DNA from: Sclerotinia nivalis
Lineage: Eukaryota > Ascomycota > Leotiomycetes > Helotiales > Sclerotiniaceae
NCBI GenBank assembly: GCA_029531795.1
Contig: JAPEIS010000014.1
Coordinates: 62,001 to 126,000, forward strand
Length of the DNA: 64,000 bases
Direction of reading: 5' to 3'
The translations under genes and the position numbers were made by a program. The notes below the pieces were generated by a model, which was not told the DNA's origin, did not search any database, and was given only the letters and a program-made list of their open reading frames with translations. Shown here one piece after another: positions 1 to 9,551 of this stretch (the stretch's first letter is position 1; every line of letters begins with the position of its first letter).

Positions 1-709
1 TACAAAAAACAAAATCAATAAAGTCTTCAAAAAGACTAATATCAATGAACCTGTTATTTCGGCCATTACTACAACTAGAAACAACAACACTATCTTAATC
101 ACTAATAGTCCTTTCAATACATAATTCCTAATCGAAAAAAAAGAAATCTGGAATCAAATCATCCGATCAGAGAGAATACAAATCGATAAACTATAATATA
201 AAATCATTATTTATAAAATTCCAATCAAGGAATTCTCAGGTCCGAAAGGTATAGATCTAATTAAGAAAGAAATTAAGATCTTTAATTCAAATCTTGTTTT
301 TATAAATACTCCCTACTAACTCATCAATACCTCCAAAAGAATTAATCAACAAGAAGAAATAATAATCATTGTATTTGCTATACAAAAGGAAACAGAGATA
401 GTTATTCGAAAAAGACTATATATTACTAATATTAACATCAGAATCAAACGATTCTATCCTTCTACCCCTTCCTTCCAATATAATAAATATCAAGGATTCG
501 ATTACAACGAATCATTTTGCAAAAAACCTCCAGTCTATGATCTCTATAGCAACAATCATATTACAATCGATCACTTTTGCTTAATTTGTTAAACTAAAGG
601 TAAACTCTATCAACATTTAATGATTAAATATACTAATTGTAAAGAAGAGCACAAAGCTAATTTCAAAATATACGAAATATATTAAACAACTATAAAGAAA
701 TCCATCTAA

Positions 710-1084
710 ATGCTATACAATAATATATATATTCTTCAAATCAATTTAAACAAAAACTTTCAAGTTATCGAAAACGCTTTTCAATTTGTTTTAAAACTCA
801 ATATCGATCTTATAGTCATTCAAGAACTTTGGATTCTTTTGAATCCCGAAAAAGATTACTCTTCAATTAGATCGATTGTTTACTCTAACTATTTTCAATT
901 TCTTTCCAATAATCCTTTGAATCTTTGCCCTTGTACAATGATCTATATTTCGAAAGATTACAAATTATTAATAACTCTAACATTCAATTCTTCAAAAGAT
1001 CTAAATATTCAAATCATTGATATCACTCAAGAAAATTATACAATTCAACTATTCAATATATACAACGAAGTTGATCAAGCTTAA
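710..1084 (+). pseudogene. LINE endonuclease (APE-type) fragment
   Basis: A 124-codon open stretch with the opening of an endonuclease/exonuclease/phosphatase domain: an 'ILQINLNKN' start, a hydrophobic stretch, then 'DLIVIQELW', where the E of QEL is the metal-binding glutamate of APE-type LINE nucleases. It ends at a TAA that replaces a CAA codon. Downstream frames to about 1500 continue the domain with more stops. It is a remnant of the surrounding LINE, not a gene. Confidence 0.7.
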
Positions 1085-2159
1085 AAGAAAGATTATATTA
1101 TCGAAAGATGTTTTTTCAATATTCCTTTTATTCATTACATCATTTTTATAGAAGATTTTAATTCTCATTACCCTTGATAAAATCCCTTTTCTAATAAAAG
1201 CCTCAATATCGATCAATTGATCGAATGATTTGAAAATTACAATTTCATTCTTCTTAATAAAACAAGAACTAATACCTTCTATCGAACAAATATAACAAAT
1301 CCAAACGTTCTTGATTTTACTTTAGTTATTGAAACGATATCCTTTAATATTATTGATTGGTAAGTTCTTTTTAATCTTGGATCAAATCATTTAGAGATTT
1401 TATTTGAAGTTAAAAATATTAGAATTTGTTTAACAAATATCGCTTCGTTAACAAAATTCAATACAAAACAAATAGATTAAAACAAATTCATAAATACCCT
1501 CGAATCAAAATTATCGTTTTCAATTATTCTGAATTCTAATGATTATCTCAATATCACTACTTTAGAATCCAATTCACTTGATTCTCTTTTCGATAAAAAC
1601 CAACAAATACAAATATTAAATAAAACTATAATAGAATTCACCCGAATAATCATCAATTTAACTGAAATCAGTATACCGAGAATCAAGTCAACCAAAAGAG
1701 CAAAGCTCTAATGGTTTTCAGAACTGAAAGCTCTTTGGAAACGATTCATAAATGAATATGAAAATACTAAACGATACTTTGAAAACGATATATTCAATAA
1801 AATCTACCAATCAATAAGGAATCATTACTTTCAAGTTATTAAAACAGCAAAAAAGAATCATTGAAATGAGTTCCTTGAAAAAGAGGATATCCAAACAATC
1901 TTCAAGGTAATATCCTATATGAAAAATATTCAAATCGAAAGGATTCCGAATATCCGATCCAATTCCTCTCAACTCGAAAACTCCTTCGAAAAGAAATACT
2001 CAGTCTTCAGATTTGTTTTATTTCCTCCTTCTTTAAATACTACAATACCCAAATGGAAAGGATACAAACAATCGAAAAAATGGAATTAACCCAAATTTAC
2101 GGAAAATGAATTTCTTAATATCTGTTCAATTAGAATCAAGGGAAAAACTCTAAGTCTAA

Positions 2160-3098
2160 ATGGAATTATTCAGGAAATCGTTATTCGAATTTATAAAGCA
2201 ATCCCAAAAGCTTTCTTTACTTTCTTCATGTTGGGAAGACAGGGGATAACAACGGTATTCAAATTAGATGAATAATATTGTATTGTATGATGAGTTGTAT
2301 CTCTTCTAAGGTCCTCTCCGTACGGAGAGGTTATATATCAAGGTGGGGTAACAACACGTGACCATGTTCCGACACTTCAACAATCTGATTAATCTTGATT
2401 ATCATTCTTCTTATTAAAAACAAGCTACTAGAGCGATATTCAAGAAACCTTCGAAACCAGATTATACTATTCCAAAGGCATATAGGATTATCGCCCTTTT
2501 CAATTATTTAGACAAAATAAATGAAAGAATCCTAGTTCAAAGGTTCAACTATCTTGCCGAAACTACGAATCTATTGTATCATTTATAAATAAATGAAAGA
2601 CAAAAAAAGTCAGCTATCAATACAGCGATTCTATTTACTATCAAAATCGAAAGAAATTCAAAAATCAAAAAGAAAACCTTGGTTCTCTTTTTAGATATCA
2701 AAAGTATTTTCGATTATATATTCAAGAATCGGCTTTTAGATATCTATAAGAATCTCAATCTTTCAACTAACTTTATTATATGGATTTCGTCATTTTTGAA
2801 AAAAAGACTACTCAAACTTTCATTTGATAATCAAATCGAAATCTTTAAATCAATCAATACTGGAATCCCTTAAAAAAGCTTTATATCATCAATCCTTTTC
2901 CTAATCTATATCCAAGATCTTTTTTAATCGAATTCGATTAAATATCTTTCTTATATTGATAATATAGCCTTGATTATTCATTCTTCAAATTAGAAAAAGA
3001 ATATCGTTTCTTTTGAAAAAGCAACAAAACAAATCTATACTTTAGATGAGAAAAATATTATTCAATTCAATTTAACAAAAACGAAGTTAATGTATTTC
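2160..3098 (+). pseudogene. LINE reverse transcriptase fragment
   Basis: The segment 2679-2873 encodes the fingers/palm part of a non-LTR reverse transcriptase: 'LFLDIKSIFD' holds the first catalytic Asp, followed by 'NRLLDIYKNL' and 'FLKKRLLKLS', and ends at 'TGIP', just before the usual Q-G-S, where CAA has become TAA. After that stop the frame continues with 'FLIYIQDLF' and 'YIDNIAL', the YxDD box with the second Asp changed to Asn (a G-to-A product). The frame is interrupted at 2229 and 3099 by short insertions and rejoins exactly across them. Confidence 0.8.
2229..2374. mobile_element. Solo-LTR-like 146-bp insertion with 5-bp target duplication
   Basis: The segment starts TGTTGGGAAG and ends TTCCGACA, so it has TG...CA ends with a short imperfect terminal inverted repeat. 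It is flanked on both sides by CTTCA (2224-2228 and 2375-2379). Removing the insertion plus one CTTCA restores a continuous LINE coding frame. Inside is an 18-bp perfect palindrome at 2313-2330. Base composition is much less eroded than the host LINE, as expected if it is too short for RIP or arrived later. The structure fits a solo LTR or a very small terminal-repeat element; the parent element is not in the window. Confidence 0.75.
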
Positions 3099-3335
3099 TA
3101 TCACGGAGGCAGCAGACAGGATAACAGAAATCACTTTTATTGATAAGACGTAGCTCGAAGAGCTACGTTTCTACAGAAGGAACGTTTCCTTTAAATACAT
3201 TTGTGTGTGCTAGGGCTCCGAGCCCTAGCGCTCTTACAGGGTACGATCACCGAGCGTGCCCCGCTCGGTGCTGGATCGGACAGGTGGAGCCTACTAAAGG
3301 GGCCGGTCCAGTGGCCCGGCCCTGACCCCGTGACA
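3099..3335. mobile_element. Palindrome-rich 237-bp insertion, solo-LTR-like
   Basis: A GC-rich island inside the eroded LINE. It begins TATCACGG and ends CCGTGACA, so the ends are inverted copies apart from one G-to-A. Flanks are ATTTC (3094-3098) and GTTTC (3336-3340), a 5-bp target duplication with one G-to-A on the eroded side. Excision joins the LINE frame exactly. It carries five hairpins: 3148-3168 (8-bp stem), 3177-3191 (6 bp), 3209-3229 (9 bp), 3248-3270 (9 bp) and 3300-3322 (7 bp). No coding capacity. Solo LTR is the simplest reading; a small non-autonomous element is possible. Confidence 0.65.
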
Positions 3336-3990
3336 GTTTCTTCATTTTCAAATATATAAAAAAGACTTCAATCAAGTTTTCAAATTCTGAGATTGTACAA
3401 TTTTCATTATTAATTAGATAATTAGGTATTTGGTTCGATCCCGGCTTTAATTTCAAATAATATATTATAATCCAAGTTATTCAAACTAAGACTTCCTTCT
3501 ACCGAATAATTAGATTAATCAATACTAAAAAAGAATTTAATCTCAAAGCTTTAAAGCAACTTTATATAATATATATTACCAATATAATTGATTACAAATC
3601 AATTATTTGATAGAAAAATCAAGCTCAATTCAAAAAGATTCTTCAATTACTTCAGAATCTTACTCTTCAAAAGATATTAGAAATATTCAAAACTTCCCCA
3701 ATAAAACCAATGAAAGCGAAAACTGCTTTGTACTCCTCAAAAATCAGATTAAATATTGGAATCAAACAATATGCTTTCAGATTATTGAAAATCTCACCTT
3801 CCTATTTTATTAATCTAATTTCCAAAAGATTAATTGCCGAAAAAGAAGATCAGAATTCAATAATAATTTCTCGAAAAAAATTACCTAAATCTATTCAATA
3901 TTTATTATTTGGACTTTTTTTAGAAATTTAGTATCATTTCCTAATTATCCTTTTAATGCACTAAATACAACAAAGGAACCAGTTTTTCGA
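3336..3990 (+). pseudogene. LINE post-RT domain fragment
   Basis: Starting right after the 3099-3335 insertion the LINE frame resumes: a codon that should be Trp is TAG in '(W)LGIWFDPGFNFK', followed at 3600-3800 in shifted frames by traces of the thumb/connector seen in Tad1-like LINEs, such as 'KAKTALYSSKIRLNIG' and 'QYAFRLLKISPS'. The AT-richness and stops match the rest of the element. No RNase H domain is recognisable in this copy. Confidence 0.6.
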
Positions 3991-4130
3991 ATTGAATGAT
4001 TGAATCCAATTCGAACAAAAAGACGAGTATCAGTTTTGTATGAGATTTGAGATTGAGTTTTAGATTGAGATCCAATTCGATTCCCAGTTTTTGGGTTTGT
4101 AGATTGTATAATTGATAATAAAGGAATTGT

Positions 4131-4701
4131 AGTCTTTTGAATATAGATGGAATCCTTGAGATATTGGATTGTAGAAGGGGCTTTTATAGGTTTAGCGATT
4201 TCAACTACGAATATCGATTGAAAGGTTTGTATATTAGGGTCAAAGAGATTAATAGAAGTTTTGATAAAAGGTTTGATAGATCAAAGAGGATGAGATTTAT
4301 TGATAAATGTATCGAAGTACTTGTTTGTTGTAAGAAAGATATCAGTATATAGTATAATCAAAGGTTTTCGAAATCGAGTAAAGAGAATCCGAATTGTTTC
4401 GGTATTGAGATAATCGTTTTATAGCGAAGCGATGGAGCTAAAAATCTGTTAACCTTCACTTGCTCTATTAGTAGCAATATTGATTGTATTAATAAGAACT
4501 TAAGAAAGGGAGGGGGTCGAGAAGGTGAAAGGTATAGTGGCGGAAACGCGTCTGTATAGCGCCTGCCGGGGCTAAAAAGTTTCGTTTTTAAATCCTATAA
4601 ATGATAAAAACGATCGATTGATCACTAAAACGCAATAATAAACGCGTTTTTCGAAAAATTCAATTCTTCGAAAATGTTGATTCTGTAAAATTTAACCTGG
4701 A
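4131..4701. other. Eroded non-coding stretch between LINE copies
   Basis: AT-rich sequence with only short ORFs (the longest is 71 codons at 4137-4352, without recognisable content). A less eroded patch at about 4505-4580 contains GC-rich words. It is probably further transposon debris, but I cannot assign it to a family. Confidence 0.4.
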
Positions 4702-4832
4702 TGAGAGGGGATTAGTGTGTGTGTGTGTGTGTGTGTGTGTGATATTTTTCGTCCGAGGCTCTGTGCGAAGCACAGGCCTCAAATTCCCAATTGGGACAAA
4801 GGACGCCAGGGGAGAAAGGCCCCTGGGTTTCT
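4702..4832. repeat. Dispersed hairpin repeat, copy A
   Basis: A 131-bp unit that recurs at 5795-5917. It starts TGAGAGGGGATTAG, continues with a long GT microsatellite, and then carries three palindromes: a GGC(C/T)TGTGC-type arm pair around 4755-4780, TCCCAATTGGGA, and CCAGGGG...CCCCTGG. It ends GGGTTTCT. Compared with copy B it differs by about four GT units and one base, although the flanking LINE-like sequences are strongly diverged. No ORF of note and no clear target duplication. Confidence 0.8.
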
Positions 4833-5149
4833 AACTAGCTAATCTAAGTTTACTAGTATTATATATATTAAATGCTTCAGCAGGGTTTATATGATTACCG
4901 TTGCGTATTGAGTTAATCCCTTGGATAGATATTTCAGCTGTCCTTCACAATACAGTTAGATCCCTCGATTCCTGATCTCCTCTCCTTCGTTATCGCAATC
5001 GAGCTTTTTAGTATGTTTTTGTTAATATAAAGTTTTTTTTTTTTTTTTTTAAAGTTTATGCAAGTTCAATCTTTCCGAACCAAAACCCAATGCCTTATAC
5101 AAAGAAAACCCAAAAATAAAATAAAATAAAATAAAATCAAAGCAATCCT

Positions 5150-5794
5150 TCAATCTATAAATTGTACAGGGAATCGAGGGTATATATCCTGATAGAACCT
5201 TGTAGATTTGAGCCAAGCTGTTAGTTTCGCTACTCCTTCTATACTTCCCAAAAGATAGAGAATAGCTTCAGATGATGGTAATTTTGAAAGGGTTTTTTGA
5301 GCATTTCCAATTTTACAAAAGTAAAAATGAAAAGGGGATTTTCTTTTCTCATATGAGTATAGCATATAAGTATCTTCGTGATTGAAGCGGTTGTGATACA
5401 CTACGAAATCGCCGTATTGGGATCTAACTATTAGGATATATCCTAATGTTGTTCGATCAAAAGAAAGTATAATCGATTAATTGCTGTAAGTTATAAAAAG
5501 ATCATTGTAACTTAATAATACTGTAGTCGTCCATAATTTAGCTCTTGTTGATTTAACAATCGTTTTAGCAATTCTTTTCAAGAAAGCAAAAGTACAAATA
5601 GAATTAAATAAAAAAGGAAATGCTGTTCCTTCTTTGGTTGCTACATCTGCTGCTTCATTCCCAGGGATATCTAAATGACTAGGGACCCATCGAATTCGGA
5701 CTGAGCTAGGACGGGTGTGTGGTAAACGAGGTCTGAGAGGCCAAGCGGTAGTTAAAGTGCAGAAGTCTTCGAATATAGCTTGCGAGGATCCTGT
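5150..5794 (-). pseudogene. LINE RNase H and C-terminal zinc-motif fragment
   Basis: The minus strand reads 'SSQAIFEDF' (the D-S-Q-A motif with Asp changed), then 'VRIRWVPSHLDIPGNEAAD', the H-x-G-x-x-G-N-E-x-A-D end of retroelement RNase H. After a stop it continues at 5401-5150 with 'RFNHEDTYMLYSYEKRKSP' and 'HFYFC', which matches the CxC...H...C motif that closes many fungal LINE ORF2 proteins, with both leading Cys changed to Tyr. It is inactive. Confidence 0.75.
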
Positions 5795-5917
5795 TGAGAG
5801 GGGATTAGTGTGTGTGTGTGTGTGTGATATTTTTCGTCCGAGGCTCTGTGCGAAGCACAGGCCTCAAATTCCCAATTGGGACAAAGGACGCCAGGGGAGG
5901 AAGGCCCCTGGGTTTCT
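5795..5917. repeat. Dispersed hairpin repeat, copy B
   Basis: A 123-bp near-identical copy of 4702-4832 with a shorter GT tract. It sits inside the minus-strand LINE RNase H region, just upstream (in LINE sense) of the DSQAAI-like motif. A 13-nt match to its first bases, AGAGGGGATTAGT, also occurs alone at 6713-6725. Confidence 0.8.
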
Positions 5918-6100
5918 GAGCTAACTATATAAAAACCCTTTTCAGGGAAAAATGCTAACTTAATGAATATATTATGTACTTCAATAGGGTTTACATGATT
6001 ACCATTGCGTGTTGAGTTAATCCTTTGGGCAGATATATCAATTGCCCTTCCTAATATAGTAGATCGTCCCCAGTCTATATGATCTCTCTTCTAACCCGCA

Positions 6101-6866
6101 TCCTCTATAGTATAATCAAGTATTTCAATCGTTTTCCCTCTCATCCCTTATAACAATCCGTTTCTATACGAAACTTTGTAGCCAGTTGTAGTTCGGGGAT
6201 ATCCTCAGGCCTGCCTCTGCAGACTAAGATTCACTTAAGCATCGTCGTCCTTCTATTCCCTCTACCTTTTCGTAGTTTCCTATTACTTGCTTCTACCACA
6301 GATCGAGATTGTAATAAATTTCAAATTCGAATCGTTCAGGACACCAAAGAAGACCAGTTCCCAGGCTGGGGTTATTATTTTCTTCCGACATGAAAATCCT
6401 GCAAGATACTCCAAAAGAATCAATCGTCCATATCGATAATCGTACGGAGCACCAAATCGTACACCTAGCTAAAACGAGTAATAGCTTTGTTGCTAATTGT
6501 TATTATCACAATATGGTCCTCTATTCTGATCGTTGTTGGTCAATGAAATGAAGTGAAAAATTTTTCGCCCTTATGAAAAAACCCCAATTCTCAACCCAAT
6601 CCAGCCCTTCCAGCTCTGCCACGCATTCTCTCGTCAACTCAAATGAATGCCAAAAGCATCACCAATTCGTAGCCAGCACCGCGTACAGGTGAGAGATCCG
6701 TCTTCGCCGGCCAGAGGGGATTAGTATTCGCTAGTAGTACGGTTCATTATGAGGTTAGTCACATGATATACCGACAGTTTCATTTTCATATCGAATACTT
6801 TTCGGGATTTTCAACTTACTTATTATATCTAGAATCTCTATTGATATATGCCAAGTCCATAGTTCA
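6101..6866. other. Transition from transposon debris to unique sequence
   Basis: No ORF or motif I can assign. The sequence becomes less AT-rich towards 6600. A 13-nt match to the start of the hairpin repeat lies at 6713-6725. Confidence 0.4.
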
Positions 6867-8039
6867 ATGTTAAGAAGCTCGGATGATGTTAATAAGTCTG
6901 GTGTTGATCTTTCCGGGAGGTTTTCCTCCCTATACTCGACTCTTACTCCTCGCCCTGGTCTCTCCATCGGACGCAAGGATACCACCATTGCTGGCTCTCT
7001 CACTGGTTTTGTTAAACACCGAAACGACATTTATAGTGTTACTTGCAGATATGTTGCATTTCCCGCCAGCCAAAGCGAGGGATACAAATACAAGGATGGA
7101 GAGGACAAGTTGATGATGTCTATGCCTGCAGACAATGATCATAAAGCAACCAAGGCTCAAATAAATGATACTTACTCTGAATACTATATCCAACTCAGAC
7201 ATTCACAAACAAAACAAGCAATGGCAACTGACAGAGATTATTCATACCAAATGTTGCAACTACAGCATATTCAAGAAATCTATGCTGATCAATTAAGGCA
7301 TGTTGAGGAATACAAAACTGATGCTGGTTATATCTATGCTGCTCCAAAAGCATGGTACAAAAGTTCCACCTACAAAGGGGTTTTGGATTGGGTTCTGATT
7401 CGTAATGAGTGCACTAATCCGAAGAATCAGGTACGTCATTTTTGCTGATAAAATCTCTCATTGAACAATCATTAATTCTTATAGATAAAGCCAGTCGACT
7501 TCTGCCCAGCAAATCCAATCAGAGAATTCATCGACAATTTCCCAAAAAATAACGACTGGACAGATAAGGAAAGAGAAGCTTTAGTTGAAAAGTTCAAGGC
7601 ATTGAATGGTACGGAACCTCTCAATATCAAGCATCCAAACTCATTTTCGGAGCCTCACAACAAGACTGTTTACTTCAAATCACCAAGTCGAACATCGAAT
7701 TGGAGAGCTTGTCAAATGAGCTGTATCAAGAGCGTTGTATACAAAGATGGCCACAGTCCTTCAAACGAGCACGTGTTTGTTGGGCGAGGAGTGCAAGATC
7801 ATGTCTCTTACAAAGATGATTCTGGTGCTCTAATTTATGATATCGATATCATCCCTGGCCCTAATGGTGCGCGTAATACTGCTGCTCTTCTACCCCTGGC
7901 TTTAATTTGGAGTGGAGATGGTTCTGGAGATATTGTTTCAGGCTTTGAAGATGTTACCTTTGCAACTCCTGTTGGCGCAGTGTTGAAGGATATTGAAAGT
8001 TACATGGGATGGGAGGAAGGTAGCCTTAGATTCTGTTAA
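6867..8039 (+). CDS. Trypsin-fold (serine-protease-like) protein, catalytic His apparently lost
   Basis: Two exons, 6867-7430 and 7485-8039 (54-nt intron, GTACGT...ATAG, phase 0), give 372 residues. It resembles fungal trypsin-fold proteins of unknown role: 'GSLTGFV' followed by 'VTCRYVAF' near residues 50-65 (normally a TCxHV motif), 'GVLDWVLI' with Asp174, and 'YKDDSGALIYD' with Ser301 in a G/D-D-S-G context, ending in 'TPVGAVLKDIE'. The expected active-site His is Tyr62, and the codon TAT differs from CAT by a CpA-to-TpA change of the type that ruined the adjacent transposons. The frame is open a further 36 codons upstream of the chosen ATG, so the N-terminus is uncertain. The function, and even activity as a protease, are unproven. 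Confidence 0.6.
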
Positions 8040-8405
8040 GTGTAAGATTGGTTTTACATTCTATACAATCAGGTTTTGTCCATACTCGCATTCCAATTTC
8101 AGGACGAAAATGGGGGAAAGCATGTCATCTGAATTGATTTTACGAGGGTATTTTTCAATGTTAAGGGGAGTTTTTGGGTTTACATAGGTTAGGAAGAATA
8201 ATACATTAGTCCCCATGTCGAAGATGTTTTCAAACTTCTTGCTTGTCCTAGTATCGCTCTAAGATCAAGATCAATATCATAACAGCATGTCTTGCATGGA
8301 CTATCCTCGCGCGAATAAATTTCGTGTGATGCCCAGTATTCAGATGATCGTTGAAGAGAAATGATTACTTGTTTGGGAAATTGAGACAACTAATTAGACA
8401 GCCAA
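8040..8405. other. Spacer without recognisable gene
   Basis: 3' flank of the trypsin-fold gene. Only short ORFs on both strands, none with recognisable content. Confidence 0.4.
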
Positions 8406-8597
8406 ATGCAGGTTTGCTATACAGCCCAAACTCTCCCAATTGATGATATACATCTTGTTGGAGACCAGAATGTGAAGAATGTGTTCTGCCAATGAGTGGT
8501 AACTACAAACCAACAGGCAGCGAACATTGCTTTATCTTTCCATATTGATGCTGAACAATTTCCACTTGGATGTGTTAATCTGATAAAAGGAGAATGA
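8406..8597 (+). pseudogene. Possible decayed ORF of unknown family
   Basis: From ATG 8406 the frame reads 29 codons, meets TGA (8493-8495), then continues in the same frame for 33 protein-like codons ('VVTTNQQAANIALSF', 'EQFPLGCVNLIKGE') to a second TGA at 8595-8597. TGA from CGA would be a single C-to-T step. I do not recognise the family; this may be chance coding-like sequence. Confidence 0.25.
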
Positions 8598-9551
8598 GCC
8601 ACATACAAATGACAAGTATCTATCTATTTCAATAATACATCTCTCCGGATCGATCTCCCCTTTCGTCAGCTAACATTAACTCAGAGCTCTGTTCGTTGCC
8701 AATCCAGCGATCCACTATCGCTATGAAATTGTTGAAAACAAATTTGGGATACATTTAGTAATGCAACGATGATCCAGGGCTCAAATCCAGCACTTGGCAT
8801 ATGGTTTCCATGGGGTCATTCAATTTTTTCATTTCGCTTGTCACTCGAAGTACTGGTCCATCAACCTTTTTCTTAAGTACGTCCTTGAAGTTAGAAACTC
8901 TGCTATTGATCTGGTATCTGCAGATGGTGATTATAGTTTCATACTGATGGCTCCAATTCAGAACTCTTGATTGCATCGAGAGGATTCACGAGGGAGGACT
9001 CAATATGAGTGCGTGATTTTTCAGCGCTGATTAGCCTTTGGCACTCGATGGAGTTCAAGCGACGTTCATGGCTTCTCCGGCCTTCCGGAAGCTACTGAAT
9101 GCTTTATGTCTCGATGTTTGGGAAAGGTACGGCAGTGTTTAAGGCAGAAGACATGGTGGCCACATCCTCGAGCACGACTTATGCTAGGTTGCGAAGGAGG
9201 CTGGCGGCAAACACACTGCTACCGTATCATTCCGAGGACCCAAGAAGCTGGCATTCCCCATGGGGCACAGAAAAGAGTCGGCGCCTGAACATGATATATA
9301 TGGATTTTAGTCATGGGGATGAGCAGGAAAACCCCAAAATGGGAAGGATGGCTAGGGTTCATGGCATAGGTGAGACAAACCAACCCACCTGGTGCTGTCT
9401 CCAAAGGTTGAATTGAAATTAAAATAAAAAATCATAATGTGTCTCCATCAAAAATTAATTGCAACTATCCAAATAACATTATCACCTAGCGCCGAATTAA
9501 AACCAACTCGCTGATCCTGATTTATCACATACTAAGAGCTCGCTGCCCAAA
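8598..9551. other. Spacer, no supported gene
   Basis: Contains an open 105-codon frame at 9099-9416 (+) without recognisable domain or intron structure. It serves as the 3' flank of the sugar transporter gene. Confidence 0.4.

Larger units (their letters stand above)
1..4130 (+). mobile_element. RIP-eroded LINE (Tad1-like) retrotransposon, plus strand
   Basis: Very AT-rich stretch in which a LINE can be followed domain by domain in the plus direction: a gag-type zinc knuckle at about 570-660 (Cys-x2-Cys spacing, then His and Cys), an endonuclease from about 710, a reverse transcriptase at about 2160-3030 and a post-RT domain to about 3990. Each reading frame is broken by stops at former CAA/CAG and TGG codons, which is what CpA-to-TpA RIP produces. 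Two short, non-eroded insertions (2229-2374 and 3099-3335) interrupt it. The 5' end lies outside the window and the 3' end is not sharp; the 3930-4130 part is assigned with low confidence. The element is dead. Confidence 0.8.
4840..6100 (-). mobile_element. RIP-eroded LINE with RNase H, minus strand (two overlapping copies)
   Basis: Read on the minus strand, about 6080-5940 encodes 'INSTRNGNHVNP', and about 4980-4860 encodes the related 'INSIRNGNHINPAEAF'. These are two diverged copies of the same LINE segment, each followed in LINE sense by the hairpin repeat (B and A). From 5794 down to 5150 the frame continues into an RNase H and a C-terminal Cys/His motif. Stops and Cys-to-Tyr changes show RIP. 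Bounds are approximate, and sequence from 6100 to 6500 may belong to the same element. Confidence 0.65.

Noticed and set aside
3425..3450. tRNA T-loop-like GGTTCGATCCC
   Set aside because: It encodes the WFDP motif of the LINE frame and no acceptor or anticodon arms can be drawn around it.
3247..3456. 69-codon minus-strand ORF over the hairpin insertion
   Set aside because: It spans the insertion and eroded LINE; its sequence follows the palindromes and has no protein features.
5715..5924. 69-codon plus-strand ORF over hairpin repeat B
   Set aside because: It includes the GT microsatellite ('VCVCVC') and runs antisense to the LINE RNase H.
9099..9416. 105-codon ORF
   Set aside because: No domain, no splice support, and overlapped by other random frames.
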